Under the pieces are notes generated by a model that saw only the letters and a program-made list of their open reading frames with translations, was not told where the DNA came from and made no database searches. Below, piece after piece: positions 1-8,657 of a DNA stretch of 41,446 nucleotides. A program made the position numbers and the translations under genes. How positions within the stretch are numbered: position 1 is the stretch's first letter; each line of letters begins with the position of its first letter. This DNA comes from Candidatus Dormiibacterota bacterium (GTDB taxonomy: Bacteria > Chloroflexota > Dormibacteria > Dormibacterales > Dormibacteraceae): assembly GCA_003151935.1 (NCBI GenBank), contig PLYZ01000026.1, positions 1-41,446 of the forward strand, read 5' to 3'.

Positions 1-1
1 C

Positions 2-475
2 CCCGGCACCGAGTTTCTTCACGCCAGGCTCTGGAAGGATCCCATCGACGGCCCCGCCGCGCCTTTTCACGCGGTGGAGCACGATCCGCCGGTTGACCTG
101 CTCACCGATGAGTTTCCAATTCGGCTAACCACCGGGCGCCGGCTCGACTCGTTCAACACCGGCGTGCAGACGGGTGGCTATACCTCGCCGTTGCGCAAAC
201 GGGAGGCCCTCCTCATCTCGCCTGCCGATGGGGCGCGCCTGGGGATCACGGATGGCGAGAGGGTGCTCGCCAGCTCGCGGCGCGGTTCTGTCGAGGTGCC
301 AGTGCGTTTTGACGCCACACTCAGGCCGGGACTCGCTTTTATGACCCCCCACTTTCCCGACCAGGTGGCCACCAACGTGCTCACCATCGACGCCACCGAT
401 CCCAAGTCCGGCACCGCCGAGTTCAAGGCGAGCGCCATCCGGATCGACAAGCTGGTCGCGGTTCCGGCCAAGTAA
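2..475 (+). CDS. Formate dehydrogenase catalytic subunit, C-terminal part (5' end outside window)
   Basis: The reading frame is already open at base 2 and runs to TAA at 473-475, so about 157 C-terminal residues of a larger protein are visible. Motifs such as TTGRRLDSFNTG and the closing beta-barrel (SPADGARLGI, RRGSVEVPVRF, FMTPHFPD, then TDPKSGTAEFKASAIRI) match the molybdopterin dinucleotide-binding domain of the DMSO reductase superfamily, formate dehydrogenase branch. The protein would bind the bis-MGD cofactor and oxidise formate to CO2. The next gene, a NuoE/NuoF fusion, starts directly after the stop and supports an NAD-linked formate dehydrogenase. The N-terminal Fe4S4 motif and active-site Cys/Sec lie outside the window. 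A related molybdopterin oxidoreductase with another substrate cannot be excluded. Confidence 0.85.
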   Translation, partial: PGTEFLHARLWKDPIDGPAAPFHAVEHDPPVDLLTDEFPIRLTTGRRLDSFNTGVQTGGYTSPLRKREALLISPADGARLGITDGERVLASSRRGSVEVPVRFDATLRPGLAFMTPHFPDQVATNVLTIDATDPKSGTAEFKASAIRIDKLVAVPAK

Positions 476-2320
476 TTGGACATTCGGACCACCGGGGGAC
501 CGCCGAGCGCCGAGGAGATCGCCGCTGTCGATGGCTTCCTGGGTGCACCGGAATCCCTGTGGGAGGGCGGCGCCCGCGTCGAGGCGGACGACCACCTTGC
601 CTATGGCGGCCTTGCCACACGCTCGCGCCGCCACCTGCTGCTGCCTGTGCTCCATGCGGTGCAGGATCGCGCCGGCTGGGTGAGCCGCGGAGCGCTCGAG
701 TACGCGTGCAGGCGGCTATCGATCCCACCCGCCGACGCCTATGGCGTCGCCAGCTTCTACGCGCGCTTCGCGCTTGACGAGCGGCCGCCGCTTGCTGTCC
801 ACGTGTGCGACGACATCGCCTGCAAGTGCGCGGGGGCCGATGCGCTTTGCGACGCGCTCGAGAAGGGCTTCGGTCCCGCGGGGGTACCCGGCGCTTCTGG
901 ATCAGCCGCCTGGTATCGCAGCCCATGCCTCGGTCTCTGCGATCGCGCGCCCGCTGCATTGATCGAGCGAGCAGGCAAGCACCATGCGGAAGCCCGCGTT
1001 GCGCCCGCCGGCTATATGTCTCTCAGCGCGATCCTCGGAGGCCGATGGCCTGACAGCGAGACTTCGATGCATGCGCAGCCACGAAAAGAATCGAGGCTTC
1101 TACGCCGGGTCGGGGTCGTGGATCCCACGAGTATCGACAGCTACGTACAAGCCGGGGGGTACGCAGCGTTGCGGCGCGCGCTCGAGCTCGGTCCCGACGG
1201 CGTGATTCGCGAGGTGACCGATGCGAAGCTGCTCGGCCGCGGTGGCGCTGCGTTTCCAACCGGACGCAAGTGGGACGCGGTGGCCAAGGCGCCGGCGCGG
1301 CCGCACTTCATGGTGTGCAACGCCGACGAATCGGAGCCCGGCACCTTCAAGGATCGCGTCCTGATGGAGGGCGATCCCTTCGGCATCGTCGAGGGCATGA
1401 CCATCGCCGCCCTCGCGACGGGTTGCGAGCAGGGTTACCTGTACGTTCGCGGCGAGTATCCCCAGGCGCGCGGGCGAATCGAGAATGCAATCGCGCAGGC
1501 GCGGGCGCATGGATTTCTCGGCGCTGACGTCGCGGGCTCCGGGCTGAGCTTTGACATCGAGGTCCGCCGCGGCGCCGGCGCGTACATCTGCGGTGAGGAA
1601 ACTGCCCTTTTCAATTCGATCGAAGGGAAGAGGGGCGAGCCGCGCAACAAGCCGCCCTTTCCCGTCGCGGTTGGGCTCTTTGGAAAGCCGACCCTGGTCA
1701 ACAACGTGGAGACGCTGGTCAACGTGCTCGAGATCCTCAATCACGGCAGCGCCGAGTACGCGAAGACGGGAACGGCCGAATCAGCCGGGACGCGGCTCTT
1801 CTGCTTGTCGGGCCACGTGCGTGCGCCAGGCATCTACGAGGTGCCGATGGGGACGACGCTTCGCGCTCTCATCGAGATGGCCGGCGGGCTCCGTGAAGGA
1901 CGGTCGCTCCGTGCGGTGCTGCTCGGTGGCGCGGCGGGCTCCTTCGTCACTGAATCCCAGCTCGACGTCCCGCTCACGTTTGAAGGCACGCGGGCCATCG
2001 GGGCGACGCTCGGTTCTGGCGCTGTCATCGTGTTCGACGACACCGCTGACCTCGAGCAGGTTCTGCTTCGAATCGCTCGCTTCTTCCGCGACGAGTCGTG
2101 CGGGCAGTGCGTTCCGTGCCGCGTTGGCACGGTGCGGCAGGAGGAGGCGCTGAAGCGAATCCTCAGCGAGCGCAACCAATCTCTCCGCGAAACTGACATC
2201 GCGCTGCTGAGCGACATCGCACGCGCGATGCGCGACGCTTCGATATGCGGGCTCGGACAGACTGCCGCCAGCGCGATCGGCTCCGCGTTGATCCAGCTGA
2301 AAATTGCGGGTGTGAACTAG
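476..2320 (+). CDS. nuoF: NAD-dependent formate dehydrogenase beta subunit, NuoE-NuoF fusion (614 aa)
   Basis: This is a fusion of two NADH-dehydrogenase modules that are usually separate genes. Residues about 45-200 are NuoE-like and thioredoxin-fold, with four [2Fe-2S] ligands: C111, C116 (C-x4-C), C151 and C155 (C-x3-C). Residues about 215-614 are NuoF-like. They contain the FMN/NAD(H)-binding glycine-rich stretch GRGGAAFPTGRKW, the sequence NADESEPGTFKDR and the loop GAGAYICGEETAL. The [4Fe-4S] ligands are C542, C545, C548 and C591. The subunit would pass electrons from formate, via iron-sulfur clusters, to FMN and NAD+. It starts at TTG immediately after the TAA of the catalytic subunit gene and ends directly before the ATG of the iron-sulfur subunit, so the three are co-transcribed. 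Fused forms are known in FdsB-type formate dehydrogenases and hydrogenases. Confidence 0.9.
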   Translation: MDIRTTGGPPSAEEIAAVDGFLGAPESLWEGGARVEADDHLAYGGLATRSRRHLLLPVLHAVQDRAGWVSRGALEYACRRLSIPPADAYGVASFYARFALDERPPLAVHVCDDIACKCAGADALCDALEKGFGPAGVPGASGSAAWYRSPCLGLCDRAPAALIERAGKHHAEARVAPAGYMSLSAILGGRWPDSETSMHAQPRKESRLLRRVGVVDPTSIDSYVQAGGYAALRRALELGPDGVIREVTDAKLLGRGGAAFPTGRKWDAVAKAPARPHFMVCNADESEPGTFKDRVLMEGDPFGIVEGMTIAALATGCEQGYLYVRGEYPQARGRIENAIAQARAHGFLGADVAGSGLSFDIEVRRGAGAYICGEETALFNSIEGKRGEPRNKPPFPVAVGLFGKPTLVNNVETLVNVLEILNHGSAEYAKTGTAESAGTRLFCLSGHVRAPGIYEVPMGTTLRALIEMAGGLREGRSLRAVLLGGAAGSFVTESQLDVPLTFEGTRAIGATLGSGAVIVFDDTADLEQVLLRIARFFRDESCGQCVPCRVGTVRQEEALKRILSERNQSLRETDIALLSDIARAMRDASICGLGQTAASAIGSALIQLKIAGVN

Positions 2321-3196
2321 ATGGCGAGCGGGGTCTTCGTTGGTCTGCCCAGGCGCATGGTCACCGTCACCATCGACGGCGTGGACGTGCAGGCGACCGA
2401 GGGCACGACGATCCTCGAGGCCTGTCGCGGCCTCAGCATCGACACTCCGACGCTCTGCCAGCTCGAGAACCTGACTCCCGTCAACGTTTGCCGGGCTTGC
2501 GTGGTCGAGGTCGAGGGGTCGCGCGTCCTTGTGCCGGCCTGCTCGCGCAAGGTGGAGGCGGGCATGAAGGTCCTCACCGACTCAGAGCGCGTGCGCCACA
2601 GTCGACGGATGGTCCTCGAGATGCTCGCGTCGTCCGTCGACATGTCTCTCTGCGGGCCACAGGTGCGTGGCTGGATGACGCAGTACGGCGCCCAGCCTCA
2701 ACGCTTCGGTCCGGGCGCGGCCACAGTGGCGCAGCCCGTGAAGATCGACAACGACCTTTACGTGCGGGATTACTCGCGCTGCATCCTCTGCTACAAGTGC
2801 GTAGAGGCTTGCGGCGTAGATGCGCAGAACACCTTCGCCATCGGCGTGGCGGGCCGCGGGTTCGACGCTCATATCGCGACGGAGTTCACTGTGGCGCTGC
2901 CAGAATCCGCCTGCGTCTACTGCGGCAACTGCATCGGCGTCTGTCCCACGGGCGCGCTGATGTTCAAGAGCGAGTACGACATGCGCCAGGCCGGCACCTG
3001 GGATGAGTCACAGCAAACGGTGACGGAGACGGTCTGCCCCTACTGCGGAGTCGGTTGCATGCTCGAGCTTCACGTGCAGGACAACTCCATCGTCAAGGTG
3101 ACGTCGCCGCTCGATCACAGCGTCACCGCCGGGCACCTGTGCGTGAAGGGACGCTTCGGCTTCGAGTTCGTCCAGAGCCGCAAGCGGTCTGAATAG
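2321..3196 (+). CDS. Iron-sulfur electron-transfer subunit of formate dehydrogenase (NuoG N-terminal-like, 291 aa)
   Basis: The domains are, in order: a NuoG/hydrogenase-type [2Fe-2S] ferredoxin (C46, C57, C60, C74); a linker where the usual His-Cys3 [4Fe-4S] motif is not preserved (one Cys in SVDMSLCGPQV and no matching His); and two classical 4Fe-4S motifs (CILCYKCVEAC and CVYCGNCIGVC). It then contains a complete Molybdop_Fe4S4 motif (CPYCGVGC, later HLCVKGR) and stops about 11 residues after it. That last module normally opens the catalytic subunit, but no molybdopterin domain follows here; a hairpin terminator lies 8 bases downstream. The protein probably wires the molybdenum subunit to NuoEF. 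The first ATG abuts the previous stop; Met13 (ATG 2357) is an alternative start just before the conserved ferredoxin beta strand. Confidence 0.85.
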   Translation: MASGVFVGLPRRMVTVTIDGVDVQATEGTTILEACRGLSIDTPTLCQLENLTPVNVCRACVVEVEGSRVLVPACSRKVEAGMKVLTDSERVRHSRRMVLEMLASSVDMSLCGPQVRGWMTQYGAQPQRFGPGAATVAQPVKIDNDLYVRDYSRCILCYKCVEACGVDAQNTFAIGVAGRGFDAHIATEFTVALPESACVYCGNCIGVCPTGALMFKSEYDMRQAGTWDESQQTVTETVCPYCGVGCMLELHVQDNSIVKVTSPLDHSVTAGHLCVKGRFGFEFVQSRKRSE

Positions 3197-3200
3197 GAAA

Positions 3201-3225
3201 AGACCGGGCGTGTCGCCCGGCCTTT
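3201..3225. terminator. Bidirectional rho-independent-type terminator
   Basis: A perfect 7-bp GC stem, CCGGGCG (3204-3210) and CGCCCGG (3214-3220), encloses a 3-nt loop. An A-rich run (GAAAAGA) precedes it and CCTTTC follows, so both strands carry a short T tract after the hairpin; the minus strand has TCTTTTCC. It lies between the formate dehydrogenase operon and the convergent gene at 3244-3798. Confidence 0.75.
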
Positions 3226-3243
3226 CAGTCGATCCGATTTGGG

Positions 3244-3798
3244 TTAGTGCTCGGCCTTGAACAAGACGGTGGTTGGGGCCGGGTGCTTGTCGCTGTCGGC
3301 GTGCTTGGCGCCCCCGGCGGGGGCACACTTGACCTCTGGCGCCTCGGCCTTGTCGGCGGCCTTCGCCGCAGTCTTCTCGGTCGAGTCTTCCAAGGCGCTC
3401 TCGGTCCCGTTGGTCTTCTCGGCCAAGTCCTCCTTCTGGTCGCCAGCCTTCTCATTTGTGTCTTCGATCTTGTCGGCGGCGACGCATGCGTTGGGGGCTG
3501 CTTCCGCGGCCTCTTCGGCGGCCAGCTTGGCGGCGAGCGCCTGCTCCGCCGCGATCTTGGCCGCCAGCTCGGCGGCCTCCTCAGCGTCCTGCGCCTGCTC
3601 GTCGCTGAGCGTGGTCGAAGCGGTTGAGTCGTTGGAGGTGAGGCCGGCGCCGGCCGCCGTGTTCACGACGGTGGCGACAGTCGACCGGCCGGTTGTCGTC
3701 GGGGTGCCGTGAGCGAATGCCGACGTGATCGCCAGGATCGCGGCTACCGCGGCCGCCGCCGTGGCAAGCCCGATCTTGAACATCATCTTTCTGGGCAC
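3244..3798 (-). CDS. Secreted Ala/Glu/Lys-rich protein of unknown function (184 aa)
   Basis: The protein has a clear Sec-type signal peptide: basic MPRKMMFK, a hydrophobic core of about 20 residues (IGLATAAAAVAAILAITSAFA) and a likely cleavage after A-F-A. The mature part is low complexity. Residues about 65-100 are a strongly helical Ala/Glu/Lys stretch with heptad-like spacing, possibly a coiled coil. A Glu/Lys/Asp-rich tail follows, with two isolated cysteines (in PNACVA and VKCAP). The GTG start is set by a strong Shine-Dalgarno AAGGAGGA about six bases upstream. The gene follows an ECF sigma factor and a membrane protein on the same strand after a gap of about 70 bp and could be a target of that system. 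No family is recognised. Confidence 0.7.
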   Translation of the reverse strand: MPRKMMFKIGLATAAAAVAAILAITSAFAHGTPTTTGRSTVATVVNTAAGAGLTSNDSTASTTLSDEQAQDAEEAAELAAKIAAEQALAAKLAAEEAAEAAPNACVAADKIEDTNEKAGDQKEDLAEKTNGTESALEDSTEKTAAKAADKAEAPEVKCAPAGGAKHADSDKHPAPTTVLFKAEH

Positions 3799-3868
3799 GT
3801 TTGTCCTCCTTGTTGACCGAGGTGAATGCCTAGTAACGCCCGCCTGCCGAAAAGTCGGAAGTCCCGAA

Positions 3869-4381
3869 CTAGTGGTCGCCAGGCTCGGGAGATGGACTTG
3901 GCGAGGGGCTGGGCGAGCTCGAGCTTGAGTGGTCTTTCGATGGGCTCGGAGAGGTGCTCGGCTCAGGTCGCGGCGATTCCTCGGGGCGTTCCGAAGGCAG
4001 AGGCCTCGGCGACGCCTGGTGCTCAGGCTGGTGCGTGGGCGCTGGGACTGCCGCCTTCCTGGGCGGGGCAGGTGGTTTCGCCGGGCTTGGTACTGGGCCT
4101 GGACTCGCCTCGACCGTGTGCCGGACCGAGCCGATGGCCGCGGCGGCGTCGCCGGTCCAGACGGCCGGGTTCGGGCTGCCGGTCTTGGCGGTGGCGGCCA
4201 GCGCCAGGAGGATTGACGCCGCAGCCGCGAGCATGACAGGCGCGATGCGCCACGGCGTGACGCGGCGCGCCGGTATCGACGCGTAGCGCGGAAAGGAAGC
4301 CGGCGGAGTGAACTGGTCGAGGACAGCCTTCAACCGCCATTCGAAATACGGGTCCATCCGATGGCGCTCAGTGCTCGGCAT
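3869..4381 (-). CDS. Single-pass membrane protein with Pro/Ser-rich tail, putative anti-sigma factor (170 aa)
   Basis: About 45 N-terminal cytoplasmic residues are followed by one transmembrane helix (VMLAAAASILLALAATA) and an external tail of about 100 residues rich in Pro, Ser and Glu, ending in Ser-Pro repeats. The ATG overlaps the sigma factor stop region by 14 bp, indicating translational coupling; Met9 is an alternative start 11 bases past that stop. Position and topology match an anti-sigma factor partner. The zinc anti-sigma motif (H-x3-C-x2-C) is absent, so membership of the ZAS family is not supported. The Pro/Ser tail could cross or bind the cell wall. The function is inferred from context only. 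Confidence 0.65.
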   Translation of the reverse strand: MPSTERHRMDPYFEWRLKAVLDQFTPPASFPRYASIPARRVTPWRIAPVMLAAAASILLALAATAKTGSPNPAVWTGDAAAAIGSVRHTVEASPGPVPSPAKPPAPPRKAAVPAPTHQPEHQASPRPLPSERPEESPRPEPSTSPSPSKDHSSSSSPSPSPSPSPEPGDH

Positions 4382-4970
4382 GCGAACTCACTTCCTGTTC
4401 TGAAGACAACGCCGCCGCGGCATCAAGTGAGAAGCGTGATCCCGGAGATTCTTCGAGCAGGGCGCGCAGCCGCGCGCCGGCCTGGTTCAACCGCGTGCCG
4501 ATCGTGCGCTCGGAAACTCCCAGCGCGGCGGCGATCTCACGGTTGTTGTAGCCGTGGTAGTGGCGCAGGACGATGGCCGCCGCGAGCTTCGGCGAAATCG
4601 ACCGGAGGGCCGTCAGCAGGTCGGGCCTGGTCGCCACGTGAGCGGGATCTGCCGAGCCCGCCGGCCTGCCGAGCCGCCGCAGGAGCTCCGCAACTGACCG
4701 AAGGCGAGCGCTGCGCCGGTACGAGATCGCCCGATTGACGGCGATCCGGTGGATCCAGGCTTCGGCCGGCGCGTCCGGCCGCCACCGCTTCCACGCCTGG
4801 AAGGCCTTGACGAACGAGTCCTGGGCGCAGTCCTCTGCTTCGGCGGGGTCGCCCAGGATGACCATGAGGGTCCTGTAGACACGCGGATACGCGCTCCGGT
4901 AGAGGCGATCGAAGTCCTCTCGTGAGCCCGGCTGGTAGGTCTCCTGCCCCCGATCAGGCGACGCTTGCAG
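4368..4970 (-). CDS. ECF-type RNA polymerase sigma factor, probable CTG start (200 aa)
   Basis: Region 2 is seen in DFDRLYRSAYPRVYRT followed by GDPAEAEDCAQDSFVKAF, and region 4 in SPKLAAAIVLRHYHGY followed by NNREIAAALGVSERTI, the helix-turn-helix that reads the -35 element. The first ATG (4865) lies inside region 2.1, so it is too late to be the start. Upstream, the frame stays open to a TAG at 5028-5030 but has no ATG, GTG or TTG; the only NTG codon is CTG at 4968-4970. Starting there gives a normal-length ECF sigma. No Shine-Dalgarno precedes it. The gene is co-transcribed with the putative anti-sigma downstream. An upstream frameshift or sequencing error is the alternative explanation for the missing start. 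Confidence 0.82.
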   Translation of the reverse strand: MQASPDRGQETYQPGSREDFDRLYRSAYPRVYRTLMVILGDPAEAEDCAQDSFVKAFQAWKRWRPDAPAEAWIHRIAVNRAISYRRSARLRSVAELLRRLGRPAGSADPAHVATRPDLLTALRSISPKLAAAIVLRHYHGYNNREIAAALGVSERTIGTRLNQAGARLRALLEESPGSRFSLDAAAALSSEQEVSSHAEH

Positions 4971-5051
4971 GTTGGCTATAACGCCGAAGGGTACTAACCC
5001 CGGCGGCCCGCCGCTTGTGCCCCGGCGCTATAGAGTTCGGAGGTGCCTATC

Positions 5052-5588
5052 GTGTGGACCGGCGACCCCGAGGCCAACCGCCTCCTCGAGACCGATCCTC
5101 TTGCGCTCTTGATCGGACTCGTGCTGGACCAGCAGGTCAAGATGGAAAAGGCATTCGGCGGCCCGCTCGAGCTGAAGCGGCGGCTCGGCCACCTCGACGT
5201 GCGGAAGATCGCGTCGATGGACCCCGACAAGCTCGCTGCGGTCTTTCGCGAGCGACCGGCGCTTCACCGATTCCCCGGCAGCATGGCCAAGCGCACGCAG
5301 GCGCTGTGCCAGGTGATCGTCACGGAGTACGCGGGGGTTGCGGGGTCGGTGTGGACGGAGGCCCGCGACGGCGATGACCTCGCGGCCCGGATCAAGAAGC
5401 TGCCCGGCTTCGGGGACATGAAGGTCAAGATCCTTGTCGCGGTGCTGGCCAAAAAGTTCGGGGTCAAGCCGCGCGGCTGGGAGAAGCACGCGGCGACGTG
5501 GCACACGGTCGCCGACGTGGACTCGGTCGAATCGATGGCGCACGCGCGGGAGATCAAGCGCGATATGAAAGCGGCGAAGGCGAAATAG
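5052..5588 (+). CDS. HhH-GPD-type base-excision DNA repair protein (178 aa)
   Basis: This matches the small uncharacterised HhH-GPD family typical of Gram-positive high-GC bacteria (TIGR03252-like). It has an N-terminal DPEANRLLETDPLALLIG, the conserved LDQQVKMEKAF segment and a helix-hairpin-helix LPGFGDMKVKIL near residue 115, which would contact the DNA backbone. It is expected to recognise damaged bases, but glycosylase activity for this subfamily is inferred. A Shine-Dalgarno GGAGG at 5039-5043 sits 8 bases before GTG 5052 and overlaps the earlier GTG at 5043, so 5052 is chosen. The gene stands alone between the divergent sigma gene and trpE. Confidence 0.75.
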   Translation: MWTGDPEANRLLETDPLALLIGLVLDQQVKMEKAFGGPLELKRRLGHLDVRKIASMDPDKLAAVFRERPALHRFPGSMAKRTQALCQVIVTEYAGVAGSVWTEARDGDDLAARIKKLPGFGDMKVKILVAVLAKKFGVKPRGWEKHAATWHTVADVDSVESMAHAREIKRDMKAAKAK

Positions 5589-5673
5589 TTATCTGATAAG
5601 GTTTGGCCTCCGGCGCGGCCGCAGTGAGTCGCGCGGAATAGACACGGCGCAGGGCGCAGCAGAGGAGACGAGG
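5589..5673 (+). promoter_or_regulatory. trpE leader with short palindrome and Shine-Dalgarno
   Basis: The 85-bp gap before trpE begins with the palindrome TTATC-T-GATAA (5589-5599), which overlaps a possible -10 TAAGGT (5597-5602). A clear Shine-Dalgarno GAGGAG (5662-5667) lies 6 bases before the GTG start. There is no Trp-rich leader peptide, T-box or attenuator-like pair of hairpins. The palindrome may be an operator, but this is weakly supported. Confidence 0.35.
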
Positions 5674-7086
5674 GTGACAAGAGAGTGCATTCCGACCCGG
5701 GATGAAGCCCGGGCGCTCGCCAAAGACCATGCGCTGATCCCGGTCTACCGGGAGGTCCTGGCCGACATGCTGACCCCGGTCCGCGCTTACACGCTGCTTT
5801 GCCCGCCGGGGACTCCCGGGTTCATTCTCGAGAGCGTCGAGGGCGGCGAGCGGCAGGCTCGGTACTCGTTCATCGGATTCGAGCCGAAGCCCCTCGAGCT
5901 CGACGCCGAAGATCCGCTGGCCGCGCTGCGCGCGGTGGCCGCCGAGGTGACAGCGCCGGTCAACGGCATCCCGCGATTTCACGGCGGAGCGGTGGGCTAT
6001 CTCGGCTACGAGACCGCCCGGCACTTCGAGCGACTGCCCGTCGCCCAGGGCGCGCCGCCGCCCATGCCGGAGAGTGCGTTCCTGCGCGCGGACGAGCTGG
6101 CTGTCTTCGACCACGTGACGCGGCGGCTCAAGCTTCTGACCATCCACCGGCCCGATCGCGAGGACTACGACGCCGCGGTGGGCCGGATCGACGAGATGGA
6201 GCGGCGCCTGGCTTCGGATCAGATGGCCTCGTATGCGCGTGGCGCGGACGGGACGCGTTGGGAGTCCAACGTCACAAAGGGCCAGTACGAGGCGATGGTC
6301 GATGCAGCGCGAGAGCACATTCTCGCCGGTGACGCCTTCCAGATCGTCGTATCGCAGCGCTACCGCAAGCCTCTCGAGGCGAGTCCCTTCGACGTCTATC
6401 GCTGCCTGCGCGCGATCAACCCTTCGCCGTACATGTTCTTCCTTGCTTTGGGGGGCGATCGCCACGTCGTCGGCACGTCTCCCGAGAAGCTCATCCAGGT
6501 CGAAGGCAAGCGCATCGAGACACGGCCGCTCGCAGGTACGCGCCGGCGGGGCCTCGATGCGGCCGAGGATGTGAGGCTCGAGAAGGAGCTGCTCAGCGAC
6601 CTGAAGGAGCGAGCCGAGCACGTGATGCTGGTCGACCTGGGGCGCAATGACGTGGGCCGAGTCGCGCGACCGGGCACGGTGAGCGTGGAGCGCCTGATGG
6701 AGATCGAACGCTATTCGCACGTCATGCACATCTCCTCGACCGTCAGCGGCGAGCTGCGTGACGGGTGCACGTCGATCGACGCGCTGCGGGCGGCGTTCCC
6801 CGCCGGCACCGTCTCCGGCGCTCCGAAGATTCGCGCCATGGAGGTGATCGCCGAGCTAGAGCCGGACCAGCGCGGCGTGTACGCGGGGTCCCTGGGCTAT
6901 GTGGGCTTCGGCGGCAACCTGGACATGGCGATCACCCTCCGAACGGTGGTGGTCGCGGAGGGAGTCGCTTACGTGCAGGCGGGCGCCGGCGTGGTAGCGG
7001 ACTCGCGTCCCGAGCGCGAGTTCGAGGAGACGCTGGAAAAGGCGGCTCCGATGTTCAAGGCGATCGAGATGGCGGAGGTGATGTAG
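5674..7086 (+). CDS. trpE: Anthranilate synthase component I
   Basis: This subunit makes anthranilate from chorismate using ammonia delivered by TrpG, the first committed step to tryptophan. At 470 aa it is full length. The feedback-site motif Leu-Glu-Ser at 52-54 (in GFILESVEGG) is intact, so inhibition by tryptophan is expected. The chorismate-binding core is complete: DAFQIVVSQR, AINPSPYMFFL, GTSPEKLIQVEG, TRPLAGTRRRG, LVDLGRNDVGRV, and FPAGTVSGAPKIRAME near the C-terminus. GTG is chosen as start because GAGGAG lies 6 bases upstream. The gene heads the aromatic supraoperon and its stop directly precedes the trpG start. Confidence 0.97.
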   Translation: MTRECIPTRDEARALAKDHALIPVYREVLADMLTPVRAYTLLCPPGTPGFILESVEGGERQARYSFIGFEPKPLELDAEDPLAALRAVAAEVTAPVNGIPRFHGGAVGYLGYETARHFERLPVAQGAPPPMPESAFLRADELAVFDHVTRRLKLLTIHRPDREDYDAAVGRIDEMERRLASDQMASYARGADGTRWESNVTKGQYEAMVDAAREHILAGDAFQIVVSQRYRKPLEASPFDVYRCLRAINPSPYMFFLALGGDRHVVGTSPEKLIQVEGKRIETRPLAGTRRRGLDAAEDVRLEKELLSDLKERAEHVMLVDLGRNDVGRVARPGTVSVERLMEIERYSHVMHISSTVSGELRDGCTSIDALRAAFPAGTVSGAPKIRAMEVIAELEPDQRGVYAGSLGYVGFGGNLDMAITLRTVVVAEGVAYVQAGAGVVADSRPEREFEETLEKAAPMFKAIEMAEVM

Positions 7087-7655
<569 letters not shown>

Positions 7656-7656
<1 letters not shown>

Positions 7657-8657
7657 TGATCGAGGCAATCGCAAAGTTGGTTCGTTGTGAGTCTCTGTCT
7701 GAGCACGAGGCCGCCGGCGCCTTCGAGGAGATCATGCGAGGCGACGCGACCCCGGTCCAGATCGCAGGCTTCCTCGTTGCTCTGCGCATGAAGGGTGAGA
7801 CCGTGGATGAGATCAGCGGCTTCGCGCGCACAGCTCGCGCGATGGCGACTCCGATCGAGATCGATGGGGCGCTGCTCGACACGTGCGGCACGGGCGGCGA
7901 CGGGCTGGCGACGTTCAACATCTCCACGATCTCAGCCATCGTGGCCGCCGCATGCGGGGCGAAAGTCGCCAAGCACGGCAACCGGGCAGCATCGTCGATG
8001 TGCGGGTCCGCCGACGTGCTCGAGCAGCTGGGCGTGAAAATCGACCTCGGCCCAGAAGGCGTGACACGCTGCGTCGAGGAGGCCGGCATCGGCTTCTTGT
8101 TCGCGCCTGTCTTTCACCCGTCATTTCGCTTCGCCGGGGTTCCACGGCGCGAGCTCGGGCTGCGCACCGTTTTCAACGTGCTCGGACCCTTGTGCAACCC
8201 GGCCGGCGCGAAGTATCAGGCGCTCGGCGTGGCCGATGGATCGCTCGCGGGCAAGATGGCCGAGGTGCTGATGCGCCTGGGCGTGGAGCGCGCGATCGTG
8301 TTCCACGCGGGCGACGGCATGGACGAGCTGTCGGTGAGCTCACCGTCCTTCGTGATCGAGATCGATGGGACTCGTAACGAATACCAGCTCGATCCCGGCG
8401 AGCTCGGTCTGGCCCAGGCTCCGATCGAGTCGATGCGCGGCGGCGGACCGGAGGAGAACGCCCGGATCGCCCGCGAGGTGCTCCAGGGAGCCAAGGGCGC
8501 GCGGCGCGACGTGGTCCTGCTGAACGCGGCGGCGGCTCTGCGGGCGGCGGGCTTGGCCGGCGGCTGGAAGGATGGCCTTGGCCTCGCCGCCGAGGCGATC
8601 GACTCCGGCCGCGCGGGCGAGGTTCTCCAGCGGTGGGCGAAAATCTCCCAGGAGTGA
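7656..8657 (+). CDS. trpD: Anthranilate phosphoribosyltransferase
   Basis: The 333-aa protein transfers the phosphoribosyl group of PRPP to anthranilate. The glycine-rich pyrophosphate-binding motif CGTGGD is at residues 77-82, followed by FNIST, KHGNRAASSMCGSAD and NVLGPLCNPA, all hallmarks of the family. The start ATG shares its A with the trpG stop (TGATG). The stop overlaps the next gene by four bases (GTGA). An in-frame extension upstream of this ATG lies inside trpG and is not conserved. Confidence 0.97.

Noticed and set aside
3197-3243. Remnant of a truncated molybdopterin domain after the iron-sulfur subunit
   Set aside because: Only 47 bp separate the stop from the convergent gene; they contain a clean terminator and no coding resemblance in any frame.
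3247-3712. Plus-strand ORFs opposite the secreted Ala/Glu-rich protein
   Set aside because: They are shadows of the GC-rich minus-strand gene, which has a signal peptide and a strong Shine-Dalgarno.
5589-5673. trp attenuator or T-box upstream of trpE
   Set aside because: Only 85 bp are available. There is no Trp-rich leader peptide, no specifier-loop pattern and no alternative hairpin pair.
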